DNA from: Candidatus Neomicrothrix sp. UBA2131
Lineage (GTDB): Bacteria; Actinomycetota; Acidimicrobiia; Acidimicrobiales; MedAcidi-G1
Direction: 5' to 3'
DNA length: 9,267 nucleotides
Assembly: GCA_002329075.1 (NCBI GenBank)
Contig: DCXR01000038.1
Coordinates: forward strand, 1 to 9,267
Below the pieces are notes generated by a model. That model was not told the DNA's origin. It saw nothing but the letters and a program-made list of their open reading frames with translations, and ran no database searches. Both the position numbers and the translations under genes were made by a program. Shown here in pieces: positions 1 to 6,177 of the stretch. The first letter of the stretch is position 1. The number at the start of each line of letters is the position of its first letter.

Positions 1-52
1 TGAGGTCGCTGCCGGGACCTTCCCCGACGACGAAGCCGTGGAAGGGTCCTGA
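1..52 (+). CDS. rpsB: 30S ribosomal protein S2, C-terminal end (partial)
   Basis: Reading from base 2, an open frame gives a 16-residue tail, EVAAGTFPDDEAVEGS, ending in TGA at 50-52. Only the extreme C-terminus is in the window, so no S2 domain can be seen. The assignment rests on context: rpsB almost always lies directly upstream of tsf, and actinobacterial S2 proteins commonly end in a poorly conserved acidic tail like this one. S2 is a 30S subunit protein that binds late in assembly on the solvent side near S1 and the anti-Shine-Dalgarno region. Only 5 bases separate this stop from the tsf start, which suggests co-transcription. An alternative reading as an unrelated gene cannot be excluded from 16 residues. 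Confidence 0.66.
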   Translation, partial: EVAAGTFPDDEAVEGS

Positions 53-57
53 CCGGC

Positions 58-849
58 ATGGCTGACATCACTGCACGAGAGGTCAAGGCCCTACGTGACG
101 CCACCGGCGCCGGGATGATGGATGCCAAGCGTGCGCTGACCGACGCCAACGGCGACTTCGAGGCGGCTTCCCAACTGCTGCGCGAGCGCGGCCTTGCAAA
201 GGCGGCAACCCGAACCGACCGGGACAACGTCGAGGGCGTCGTCGCTCTTGCCGGCAACGGCACCCGTGCGGCGTTGGTGCACGTCAAGTGCGAGACCGAC
301 TTCTCGGCCAAGTCCGATGCCTTCATCACCCTGGTCAACGGCATCGCCGACGTAGTCCTCGCTGACGGTGAGGGTGCGGTAGAAGGCTTCACCGGAGCAC
401 TCGAGGACCTCAAGCTCTCCACGAAGGAGAACATCGAGGTCGGTACGGTCACCCTGATCGAGGCCGCCGACGGCAATGCGCTCGACACCTACCTGCACGT
501 CCAGGACGGGCGGGGGGTCAACGGTGTGGTCGTAGAGGGTTCGGGCGTCGACGCCGAGGCCCTGCACCAGGTGGCGTTGCACGTCGCCTTCGCCAAGCCG
601 ACCGCCCTGTCCCGTGACGAGGTCCCGGCCGACCTGGTGGAGCAGGAGCGTGCGTCGCTGCTCGAGATCACCAAGGCCGAGGGCAAGCCCGAGCAGGCCT
701 GGGAGAAGATCGTTGAAGGTCGGCTTTCGGGTTGGTACCGCGAGTCGGTGCTTCTCGAACAGGGGCTCCACGGCGACAAGGTCCTGGTGAAGGATTCGCT
801 AGGCGGCGGCGACATCGTTCGCTTCGCCCAGATATTTCTGGGAGGCTGA
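58..849 (+). CDS. tsf: Translation elongation factor Ts
   Basis: EF-Ts is the cytoplasmic nucleotide exchange factor that releases GDP from EF-Tu. The 263-residue protein begins with the family-typical MADITA. It has the N-terminal UBA-like domain (about residues 1-50) with the first EF-Ts signature at 12-27 (LRDATGAGMMDAKRAL). The second signature is at about 77-86, with T80-D81-F82, the segment that contacts the EF-Tu G domain and disturbs its Mg2+ site. The remainder is the core/dimerisation region, ending in a conserved-looking FAQIFLGG tail. Length is near the usual 270-290 for the short bacterial form. A weak purine run, GAAGGG at 41-46, lies inside the end of the preceding gene, 11 bases before the ATG, so translation is probably helped by coupling to rpsB. 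The TGA at 847-849 overlaps an out-of-frame ATG (TGATG) just before pyrH. Confidence 0.97.
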   Translation: MADITAREVKALRDATGAGMMDAKRALTDANGDFEAASQLLRERGLAKAATRTDRDNVEGVVALAGNGTRAALVHVKCETDFSAKSDAFITLVNGIADVVLADGEGAVEGFTGALEDLKLSTKENIEVGTVTLIEAADGNALDTYLHVQDGRGVNGVVVEGSGVDAEALHQVALHVAFAKPTALSRDEVPADLVEQERASLLEITKAEGKPEQAWEKIVEGRLSGWYRESVLLEQGLHGDKVLVKDSLGGGDIVRFAQIFLGG

Positions 850-853
850 TGCC

Positions 854-1585
854 GTGACCGAACGCCTCACCCCACGTTGGGACCGTGTGGTCCTGAAGGT
901 GTCAGGAGAGGCGTTCGCCGGTTCCGCCGGGTACGGCATCGACGGCGAGATCGTCGCCCGGATCGCCCAGGAGATCGTCGATGTCTGTCGCGAGTTCGAG
1001 GTTGACGTAGCGGTCGTCGTCGGCGGCGGCAACATCTGGCGGGGCATGTCGGGCGCCGGTGCGGGCATGGACCGCGCCCAGGCCGACTACATGGGCATGT
1101 TGGCGACCACCATCAACGCCCTGGCCCTCCAGGACACCCTCGAACAACTGGGTCAGCCGACCCGGGTGCAGACCGCCATCCGCATGGAACAGATCGCCGA
1201 GCCGTACATCAGGCGGCGTGCAACCCGCCACCTCGAGAAGGGCCGGGTCGTCATCTTCGCCGGCGGCACGGGCAACCCGTTCTTCACGACCGACACTGCC
1301 GCTGCCCTGCGCGCAGTCGAGATCGAGGCCGGGGTGGTGCTCAAGGGAACCCATTCAGGAACCGACGGCATCTACACCGCCGATCCGCAAGCCGATTCCG
1401 AGGCGACCCTCCTCGACAAGGTCAGCTACCTCGAGGTGATCCAGATGGGGCTTCGGGCGATGGACGCCACGGCGGTCACGCTCTGCATGGAGAACAACCT
1501 GCCGATCGTCATGTTCGACCTGATGACATCCGGAAACGTCCGATCCATCCTCGCCGGAGAGTCCGTCGGTACTCTGGTCGCCTGA
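854..1585 (+). CDS. pyrH: Uridylate (UMP) kinase
   Basis: Bacterial UMP kinase, a hexameric amino-acid-kinase-fold enzyme, phosphorylates UMP to UDP with ATP in pyrimidine nucleotide synthesis. The 243 residues match the usual 235-260. Visible motifs are K15-V-S-G-E near the N-terminus (phosphate-binding lysine and glycine), VVGGGN at 55-60 followed by IWRG, the D78-Y79 region, and GGTGNPFFTTDTAA at 137-150, which binds UMP and ATP. Next comes the ATP-side loop beginning LKGTHSGTDGIYTADP at 163-178. That loop looks about two residues longer than the common KATKVDGVY form, a small lineage difference. The start is GTG at 854, 8 bases after GGAGG at 841-845. It gives a normal N-terminus, and the next in-frame GTG (887) would cut into the first strand. 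It follows tsf by 4 bases, the common tsf-pyrH-frr arrangement. Confidence 0.97.
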   Translation: MTERLTPRWDRVVLKVSGEAFAGSAGYGIDGEIVARIAQEIVDVCREFEVDVAVVVGGGNIWRGMSGAGAGMDRAQADYMGMLATTINALALQDTLEQLGQPTRVQTAIRMEQIAEPYIRRRATRHLEKGRVVIFAGGTGNPFFTTDTAAALRAVEIEAGVVLKGTHSGTDGIYTADPQADSEATLLDKVSYLEVIQMGLRAMDATAVTLCMENNLPIVMFDLMTSGNVRSILAGESVGTLVA

Positions 1586-1588
1586 GTT

Positions 1589-1595
1589 GGGAGGA
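1589..1595 (+). promoter_or_regulatory. Ribosome binding site that fixes the frr start
   Basis: GGGAGGA lies three bases after the pyrH stop. Its GGAGG core (1590-1594) ends 4 bases before the TTG at 1599. The in-frame TTG at 1587 overlaps this site, so it cannot be served by it. The ATG at 1611 would be 16 bases away, too far. The same GGGAGGA and the same 4-base spacing precede the cdsA GTG, which supports TTG 1599 as the start. Confidence 0.75.
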
Positions 1596-1598
1596 TCC

Positions 1599-2168
1599 TT
1601 GAGCGACGAGATGGTCCAGTTGGTCCTCGAAGAGGCCAAGGAGAAGATGGCCGATGCCGTTGTCCATACTCGACGCGAGTTCTCGACGGTACGAACCGGT
1701 CGGGCTTCGTCCTCGATGGTCGAGAACCTGACCGTCGAGGCCTATGGCGTCGAGATGCGGATGCAGGAACTCGCCACGTTCAGCGTGCCCGAGCCCCGCC
1801 AACTCCTGATCACGCCCCATGACGCGGCGAATGTCCCGGCGGTGGAGCGTGCAGTCGTCAACGCCGACCTCGGCCTCGCTCCGAGCAACGATGGTCGCAC
1901 GATTCGGCTGTCATTCCCGGAGCTGACCGAGGAACGTCGTCGGGACATGGTACGAATGATCAACGGCATGTCCGAGGACGGCAAGAACCACCTTCGGGGC
2001 ATCCGCCGCCATGCACGCAAGGATCTGGACGACATAGAAGGCGAGGGCCACGTGTCAGAGGACGACATCCGGCACGCCGGTTCACAACTTGACGACCTGA
2101 TCCACCGGAACGAGTCCGAGATCGACGAGGCTCGGGCGGCCAAAGAGGACGAACTGCTCGAAGTCTGA
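1599..2168 (+). CDS. frr: Ribosome recycling factor
   Basis: RRF works with EF-G to split post-termination ribosomes so they can be reused. From TTG 1599 the protein is 189 residues, against about 185 for the family. Domain I, the three-helix bundle, is formed by the N-terminal helix (about 1-30) and the C-terminal part from about 106. Domain II is roughly 31-105. Conserved landmarks are VRTGRAS (31-37), VPEPRQLLI (63-71), LGLAPSNDGRTIRL (91-104), LTEERR (109-114), and the basic IRRHAR (135-140) in the long helix that contacts 23S rRNA. Opening at the in-frame TTG 1587 would add four residues encoded by the Shine-Dalgarno itself, so I reject it. A rare TTG start is unusual but well supported by the site spacing. 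It starts 13 bases after pyrH and shares the pyrH-frr operon layout found across bacteria. Confidence 0.95.
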   Translation: MSDEMVQLVLEEAKEKMADAVVHTRREFSTVRTGRASSSMVENLTVEAYGVEMRMQELATFSVPEPRQLLITPHDAANVPAVERAVVNADLGLAPSNDGRTIRLSFPELTEERRRDMVRMINGMSEDGKNHLRGIRRHARKDLDDIEGEGHVSEDDIRHAGSQLDDLIHRNESEIDEARAAKEDELLEV

Positions 2169-2191
2169 GCAGGACGACCGAGGGAGGATTC

Positions 2192-3445
2192 GTGAACCAG
2201 CAGCGCAGCAGCGACCAGCCCTTCGAGGAGATCCGGATTCTGGGCCTCGAACCGGCCGACGACGAGGTCGAGCCCGGTCGTTCGGTGTTCGGCGGCGAAC
2301 CCCCGACCGAGGACCTGCCCCACTGGACCGAGCCGCCGACAACCCCGGTGGCTGCACCGCCAACGGGCTTCGCCTCCGAACAGCCCCGCTGGGCGGACGA
2401 TGTACCCGAACACCACGAGTCACAGCACCCCGTCGGCACATTCGACGAGCCCACAGCAGCAGCCTTCTTCGAAGACCCGTCGTCGGGTCTGGGATCCGGC
2501 GAGAGCTTTGATCCACCCCTGCTCCCTCCTGACGACCCACAGCCGGTCGGCGCAGGGCAGTCCTCGATCCCCACACCGGCCAAGTCGGGAAGTGGGCGCA
2601 GACGCCGTTCGGATCGTGGGGGTGCCGACAGCGGTGGTCGCGACATGCCGTCGGCGATCATCACCGGGCTGGGTCTCGGTGCCCTGGCGCTCGTGGCGTT
2701 CAAGGTCGGGGCATCGGCGACCCTGGCCCTGTCGACCGCCGTGCTGGTCCTCGCCGCCGTCGAGTTCTACGGATCGGTGCGACGCGTCGGCTACCAGCCG
2801 GCCACCCTCCTGGGGATCGTGGCCGTCGGATCGTTGAACCTGGGCGCCTACTGGCGCTTCGAGGCGGCGGTTCCGCTGGCATTGGGCCTGACGGTGCTGT
2901 TCTGCCTGCTCTGGTACCTGACCGGGGTCGACCGGGACGCCCCGATGGTGAACATCTCCGTCACCCTGTTCGGTGTGCTCTACGTTGGGATGCTCGGATC
3001 TTTCGTGGGACTCATGCTCACCGATGGGAACGGCATCGGGTTGCTGCTTGCTGCCGTGCTGGCGACCGTCGGCTACGACGTCGGCGGCCTGTTCGTCGGT
3101 CGCCTCGCCGGCCGTACGCAGTTGGCTGCCGTCAGCCCCAACAAGACGATGGAGGGACTGGTCGGCGGGATGGTCGCCTGCTTCGCCGTCTGTGTGCTGG
3201 TTGTGGGCCGCATCACACCCTTCGCGGACGACCTCATGTCGGCTGCGGTGCTGGGCATCGTGGCGGCCGTCGCCGCACCCCTGGGTGACCTCTGCGAATC
3301 GATGATCAAGCGGGACCTCGGCATCAAGGACATGGGCAGCGTCCTCCCCGGCCACGGCGGCATGCTCGACCGCTTCGACGCCCTGTTGTTCGTGCTGCCG
3401 GCGACCTACTACACCGCCCGGATGCTCGACCTCTTCGGGGCCTGA
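2192..3445 (+). CDS. cdsA: Phosphatidate cytidylyltransferase (CDP-diglyceride synthase)
   Basis: This integral membrane enzyme condenses CTP with phosphatidic acid to CDP-diacylglycerol, the precursor of all the cell's phospholipids. The C-terminal half carries the complete CdsA signature at about 370-396: S370-M-I-K-R, then K-D-M-G, L-P-G-H-G-G and D-R-F-D396. Upstream is the conserved SPNKTMEG segment, preceded by GYDVGG and GRLAG. Several hydrophobic stretches from about residue 153 to the end fit the usual seven or eight membrane helices. Residues 1-150 are different: acidic, rich in Pro, Gly and Ser, predicted disordered by eye, and ending in a basic RRRR (136-139) just before the first helix. 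That makes the protein 417 residues against about 265-310 for typical CdsA. The start is GTG 2192, 4 bases after GGAGG (2183-2187), 23 bases after frr. No uppS lies between frr and cdsA, unlike in many other phyla. Confidence 0.95.
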   Translation: MNQQRSSDQPFEEIRILGLEPADDEVEPGRSVFGGEPPTEDLPHWTEPPTTPVAAPPTGFASEQPRWADDVPEHHESQHPVGTFDEPTAAAFFEDPSSGLGSGESFDPPLLPPDDPQPVGAGQSSIPTPAKSGSGRRRRSDRGGADSGGRDMPSAIITGLGLGALALVAFKVGASATLALSTAVLVLAAVEFYGSVRRVGYQPATLLGIVAVGSLNLGAYWRFEAAVPLALGLTVLFCLLWYLTGVDRDAPMVNISVTLFGVLYVGMLGSFVGLMLTDGNGIGLLLAAVLATVGYDVGGLFVGRLAGRTQLAAVSPNKTMEGLVGGMVACFAVCVLVVGRITPFADDLMSAAVLGIVAAVAAPLGDLCESMIKRDLGIKDMGSVLPGHGGMLDRFDALLFVLPATYYTARMLDLFGA

Positions 3446-3483
3446 ACCCGCCCACCCGCCTCCGGGGCTCTCGACCGGCACCG

Positions 3484-3497
3484 TAGGCTCCGCCGCA
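3484..3497 (+). promoter_or_regulatory. Leaderless-type promoter -10 upstream of dxr
   Basis: TAGGCT (3484-3489) fits the actinobacterial TANNNT -10. Seven bases later is ATG 3497, where transcription would be expected to begin, so the transcript would start on or next to an AUG. No Shine-Dalgarno precedes that ATG and no good -35 is visible, which is common for this promoter class. The surroundings (CACCG before the hexamer, then a 7-base spacer) closely match those before ispG at 6164-6177. The rest of this 95-base gap shows nothing else I can support. The promoter is inferred from pattern and position only. Confidence 0.6.
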
Positions 3498-3544
3498 TGC
3501 CGACGACGCGTCCTTCCCCCGAGCGGCGCGTGGCAGGGCCATGA
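3497..3544 (+). CDS. Possible 15-residue leader ORF coupled to dxr
   Basis: The ATG at the predicted transcript start opens a 15-codon frame, MPTTRPSPERRVAGP, whose TGA (3542-3544) overlaps the dxr ATG (3541-3543) as ATGA. The peptide resembles no family I know; it is Pro/Arg-rich and has no hydrophobic segment. Its likely role, if translated, is to deliver ribosomes to dxr, which itself lacks a convincing Shine-Dalgarno. A chance ORF is the main alternative: 15 codons is short and the high GC content favours open frames. The exact placement at a leaderless-type start and the 4-base stop/start overlap are what make it worth recording. Confidence 0.42.
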   Translation: MPTTRPSPERRVAGP

Positions 3545-4692
3545 CGCGGGTCGCGGTGCTCGGGTCGACCGGTTCGATCGGGACCCAGACGCTCGACATC
3601 GTGGCCGCCCGCCCAGACCGGTATGAGGTCGCGGCGCTCGGTGCGGCCAGCTCCGTCGATCTCCTGGTCGAGCAGGTGGAACGCTTCCGTCCGCCGGTCG
3701 TGGCGATCGCCGATGCATCGCTGGCCGCCGGGTTGGCCGACCGGGTCCCCGCCGGGACCGAGGTCCTGGCGGGCGGTTCGGCTCTGGCCGAAGCGGCGTT
3801 GACGGCCGAGGTGGTGGTCAACGGCGTGGTGGGATTCGCCGGACTCCCGGTCACGCTTGCCGCCCTCGAGTCGGGGCGACGGTTGTGTCTAGCCAACAAG
3901 GAGTCCCTCATCGCCGCAGGGCCGGTCGTGCGCGAGGCCCGGGCCACACCCGGCGCCGAGTTGCTGCCGGTGGACAGCGAGCACTGTGCCGTCCACCAGT
4001 GCCTGCGCGGTGACGACGGCGGGGCCGCCGTGGACCGGGTGGTGCTCACGGCATCCGGTGGTCCGTTCCGTGGCCGCTCCAGCGAAGAGTTGGTCGATGT
4101 CACGATCGAGGATGCGCTCGACCACCCGACCTGGTCGATGGGCCCCAAGGTCACCGTCGACTCGTCGACGCTGATGAACAAGGGGCTCGAGGTCATCGAG
4201 GCCCACGAGCTCTTCGACGTCGACTATGACCGCATCGACGTCGTCGTTCATCCGCAGTCAGTCGTCCACTCGATGGTGTCTTTCACGGACGGAACGACCA
4301 TGGCACAGCTCTCCCGACCCGATATGCGTCTGTGCATCGGGTACGCATTGGCCTACCCGGATCGACTCGACCTGCCCTTCGGCACGATCGACTGGAGCGA
4401 GGCTTCGCGTCTCGACTTCGAGCCGCCCGACCGTGAGTCGTTCCCGTGCCTCGACCTTGCCTTCGCCGCGGGTCGCCTCGGGGCGACCGCACCGGCCTGG
4501 TTGAATGCCGCCAACGAAGTTGCCGTCGAGGCCTTCCTCGAGGGGCGCCTGCCCTGGGTGGGGATTGCAGAGGTGCTCACCGATGTCCTCGAGGACTGGC
4601 CGGGCCTTGCGGCCGACAGCATCGAGGCCGTCCTCGACGCCGATGCGCGGGCCCGTGAGGTCACCTCGGCACGGCTGGCCGATCGCCCGTGA
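3541..4692 (+). CDS. dxr: 1-deoxy-D-xylulose 5-phosphate reductoisomerase
   Basis: DXR catalyses the NADPH-dependent rearrangement and reduction of DXP to 2-C-methyl-D-erythritol 4-phosphate, the first committed MEP-pathway step and the target of fosmidomycin. The N-terminal Rossmann motif is G8-S-T-G-S-I-G14. N119-K120-E121 begins the substrate region. D145-S146-E147 supplies the divalent metal ligands (E. coli D150, S151, E152). The flexible active-site flap carries H195-P-T-W198-S-M200-G. N213, K214 and E217 match E. coli N227, K228 and E231, so the catalytic set is complete. The C-terminal domain has LNAANEVAVEAF at about 321-332. Length is 383, close to the family's 385-400. The ATG at 3541 places the NADPH motif at the normal distance. 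Only a poor AGGG (3535-3538) precedes it, and the stop of a 15-codon ORF overlaps it. The stop overlaps the rseP GTG by 4 bases. Confidence 0.97.
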   Translation: MTRVAVLGSTGSIGTQTLDIVAARPDRYEVAALGAASSVDLLVEQVERFRPPVVAIADASLAAGLADRVPAGTEVLAGGSALAEAALTAEVVVNGVVGFAGLPVTLAALESGRRLCLANKESLIAAGPVVREARATPGAELLPVDSEHCAVHQCLRGDDGGAAVDRVVLTASGGPFRGRSSEELVDVTIEDALDHPTWSMGPKVTVDSSTLMNKGLEVIEAHELFDVDYDRIDVVVHPQSVVHSMVSFTDGTTMAQLSRPDMRLCIGYALAYPDRLDLPFGTIDWSEASRLDFEPPDRESFPCLDLAFAAGRLGATAPAWLNAANEVAVEAFLEGRLPWVGIAEVLTDVLEDWPGLAADSIEAVLDADARAREVTSARLADRP

Positions 4693-6110
4693 CCGGGTTG
4701 CCACTGACCGCCGGCGACCGCCGGGTCAGGCTCCTGCTGCTGGTCGGGGGCACGGTGGCCGTCGGGCTCTGGTTCGGCATGTCACTGCTGGTCGTGGTGC
4801 TCTCGTTCGTCGGCATGCTGGTCGTACACGAGCTGGGCCACTATCTCGTTGCCCGTTGGACGGGCATGCAGGTCACCGAGTTCTTCATCGGGTTCGGACC
4901 ACGGGTCTGGTCGGTGCGACGGGGCGAGACCGAATACGGCATCAAGGTGATCCCTGCAGGGGCCTACGTGCGGGTCACAGGGATGACCAACCTGGATGAC
5001 GTCGATCCCGCCCATGAGCACCGCACGTACCGGCACCAGTCGTACCCGAAGCGGATGGCGTTGGCGTTGGCTGGTTCCGGGATGCAGTTCCTGCTGGCGA
5101 CTGTGCTGCTGTTGGTCATCTTCACGGGGATGGGCCGCCCGGATGTCGATGAGTGGGTCGTCCGCTCGGTCGTTCCGGGAACTGCCGCTGAAGCGGCGGG
5201 GATCCAGGTCGACGACCGGATCCGGGCTGTCGCCGGTCGCCCGGTGGCCGACTTCGATCGCTTCGGCGAGGTCGTCAGGGCGTTGCCGGGCCGGGTCGTG
5301 TCGGTCGAGGTCGAGCGGGAAGGTGTTCACCTTGTCCGGTCGGTGGCCGTCGGTGAGCGCCTGACCGGCAGCGGCGCCTCCGCATTCCCCGGGCTGTTCC
5401 CCGGCGATCGGATCGTCGCCGTGGACGGTGTGGCGACAGACAACTGGTCGGAGGTCGTGGATCTCGTAGAGGTCGGCGCGGAACACCAGCTGCGCGTGCA
5501 TCGCAGCGATGACGCCACCGTCGTGATCTCGACCGTGGCGCGCAGGTTGCCCACCGGGTCGGCTGCGGTGGTCGGCTTCTTCGGGGTATCACCGAGGCAT
5601 CCGATGGTTCGCCTGGGTCCCGTCACGGCGGCCAGGGAGTCGGTCACGGCGTTGGGTGACCTGTTGTGGATGTCCGGCGACGCGCTCGTCCACTTCTTCA
5701 CGCCCGGTGGCCTCTCGGGGTTCGTCGGGGGAGCTGTCGAGCCAGGTGGCACACAGGGAGACCTCGGCGTCACGTCGGTGGATCCGGAAGACGAGAACAG
5801 GTTGCTTTCAATCTACGGAGCCGTTCGGTTCGGTGATGCGGCGTTCGACTCGGGCGCCCACAACTTCCTGTGGTTCCTCGTTCTCGTGAACGTGTTCGTA
5901 GGTGTCTTCAACCTCGTACCGCTGTTGCCTCTCGACGGTGGCCACATCGCCATTGCCACCTATGAACGCCTGCGGTCCCGGGGTGGCCGACGCCATGTCG
6001 CCGATGCCGCAAAGTTGGCTCCGCTGACGTGGGCGGTCGTTCTGTTCCTGATCGCCCTCGCCGTGATCGCCCTCTACCGGGACATCGTCGACCCCCTCAA
6101 CCTCGGCTGA
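4689..6110 (+). CDS. rseP: Site-2 intramembrane zinc metalloprotease, RseP/Rip1 type
   Basis: M50-family proteases of this type cut membrane-embedded substrates, classically anti-sigma factors, after a first cleavage outside the membrane. The catalytic H47-E48-L-G-H51 motif lies at the end of the first hydrophobic segments (about 14-56). The conserved PAGAYVRVTGM follows at 89-99. A second membrane segment spans about 123-147. One clear PDZ domain lies at about 156-215, and a second, more degenerate PDZ-like stretch at about 232-282. The last membrane portion carries N408-x-x-P411 and the third metal ligand in L415-D416-G-G-H, followed by a final helix at about 447-463. Total is 473 residues. 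The start is GTG 4689 with no Shine-Dalgarno, overlapping the dxr stop as GTGA, so translation is probably coupled. The dxr-rseP-ispG order is typical of actinobacteria. The substrate cannot be told from the sequence. Confidence 0.93.
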   Translation: MTGLPLTAGDRRVRLLLLVGGTVAVGLWFGMSLLVVVLSFVGMLVVHELGHYLVARWTGMQVTEFFIGFGPRVWSVRRGETEYGIKVIPAGAYVRVTGMTNLDDVDPAHEHRTYRHQSYPKRMALALAGSGMQFLLATVLLLVIFTGMGRPDVDEWVVRSVVPGTAAEAAGIQVDDRIRAVAGRPVADFDRFGEVVRALPGRVVSVEVEREGVHLVRSVAVGERLTGSGASAFPGLFPGDRIVAVDGVATDNWSEVVDLVEVGAEHQLRVHRSDDATVVISTVARRLPTGSAAVVGFFGVSPRHPMVRLGPVTAARESVTALGDLLWMSGDALVHFFTPGGLSGFVGGAVEPGGTQGDLGVTSVDPEDENRLLSIYGAVRFGDAAFDSGAHNFLWFLVLVNVFVGVFNLVPLLPLDGGHIAIATYERLRSRGGRRHVADAAKLAPLTWAVVLFLIALAVIALYRDIVDPLNLG

Positions 6111-6117
6111 GGGGTCG
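6089..6117 (+). terminator. Stem-loop across the rseP stop codon, possible terminator
   Basis: The arm at 6089-6099 pairs with TGAGGGGTCG at 6108-6117, giving 10 base pairs with one bulged C and an 8-base loop (6100-6107). The stop codon TGA (6108-6110) forms the top of the 3' arm. No U-rich run follows, so it is not a canonical intrinsic terminator. It could stabilise the 3' end of the dxr-rseP message or act as the U-less type proposed for actinobacteria. Its position just before a separate ispG promoter supports a transcript boundary. GC-rich chance pairing remains possible. Confidence 0.4.
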
Positions 6118-6163
6118 GGTCGGTACCGTGCCCGGGCCGACGGGGGCGGCTTCCGGCCACCGG

Positions 6164-6177
6164 TAGCCTTCGAGGCG
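6164..6177 (+). promoter_or_regulatory. Leaderless-type promoter -10 for ispG
   Basis: TAGCCT (6164-6169) fits TANNNT and lies exactly 7 bases before the ispG GTG at 6177. No usable Shine-Dalgarno precedes the start: GAGG at 6172-6175 is one base from the GTG, too close to serve. A leaderless transcript beginning at the GTG is therefore the simplest reading. The layout repeats that at 3484-3497, including CACCG just upstream and the lack of a recognisable -35. Confidence 0.65.

Noticed and set aside
91..771. 226-codon minus-strand frame opposite tsf
   Set aside because: It lies wholly inside a clear EF-Ts gene, with no ribosome binding site or family resemblance.
1587..1601. Upstream TTG (1587) as the frr start
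   Set aside because: It would encode the Shine-Dalgarno as protein and leaves no site of its own. TTG 1599 has correct placement and a family-like N-terminus.
2420..3718. 432-codon open frame on the minus strand across cdsA and the dxr start
   Set aside because: It mirrors the G/C-rich third positions of cdsA, has an Arg/Gly/His-rich composition with no recognisable domain, and conflicts with a gene carrying a full CdsA signature.
6121..6137. Adjacent palindromes CGGTACCG and GCCCGGGC after rseP as operators
   Set aside because: Short GC-rich palindromes are expected by chance in such sequence, and nothing links them to a regulator.
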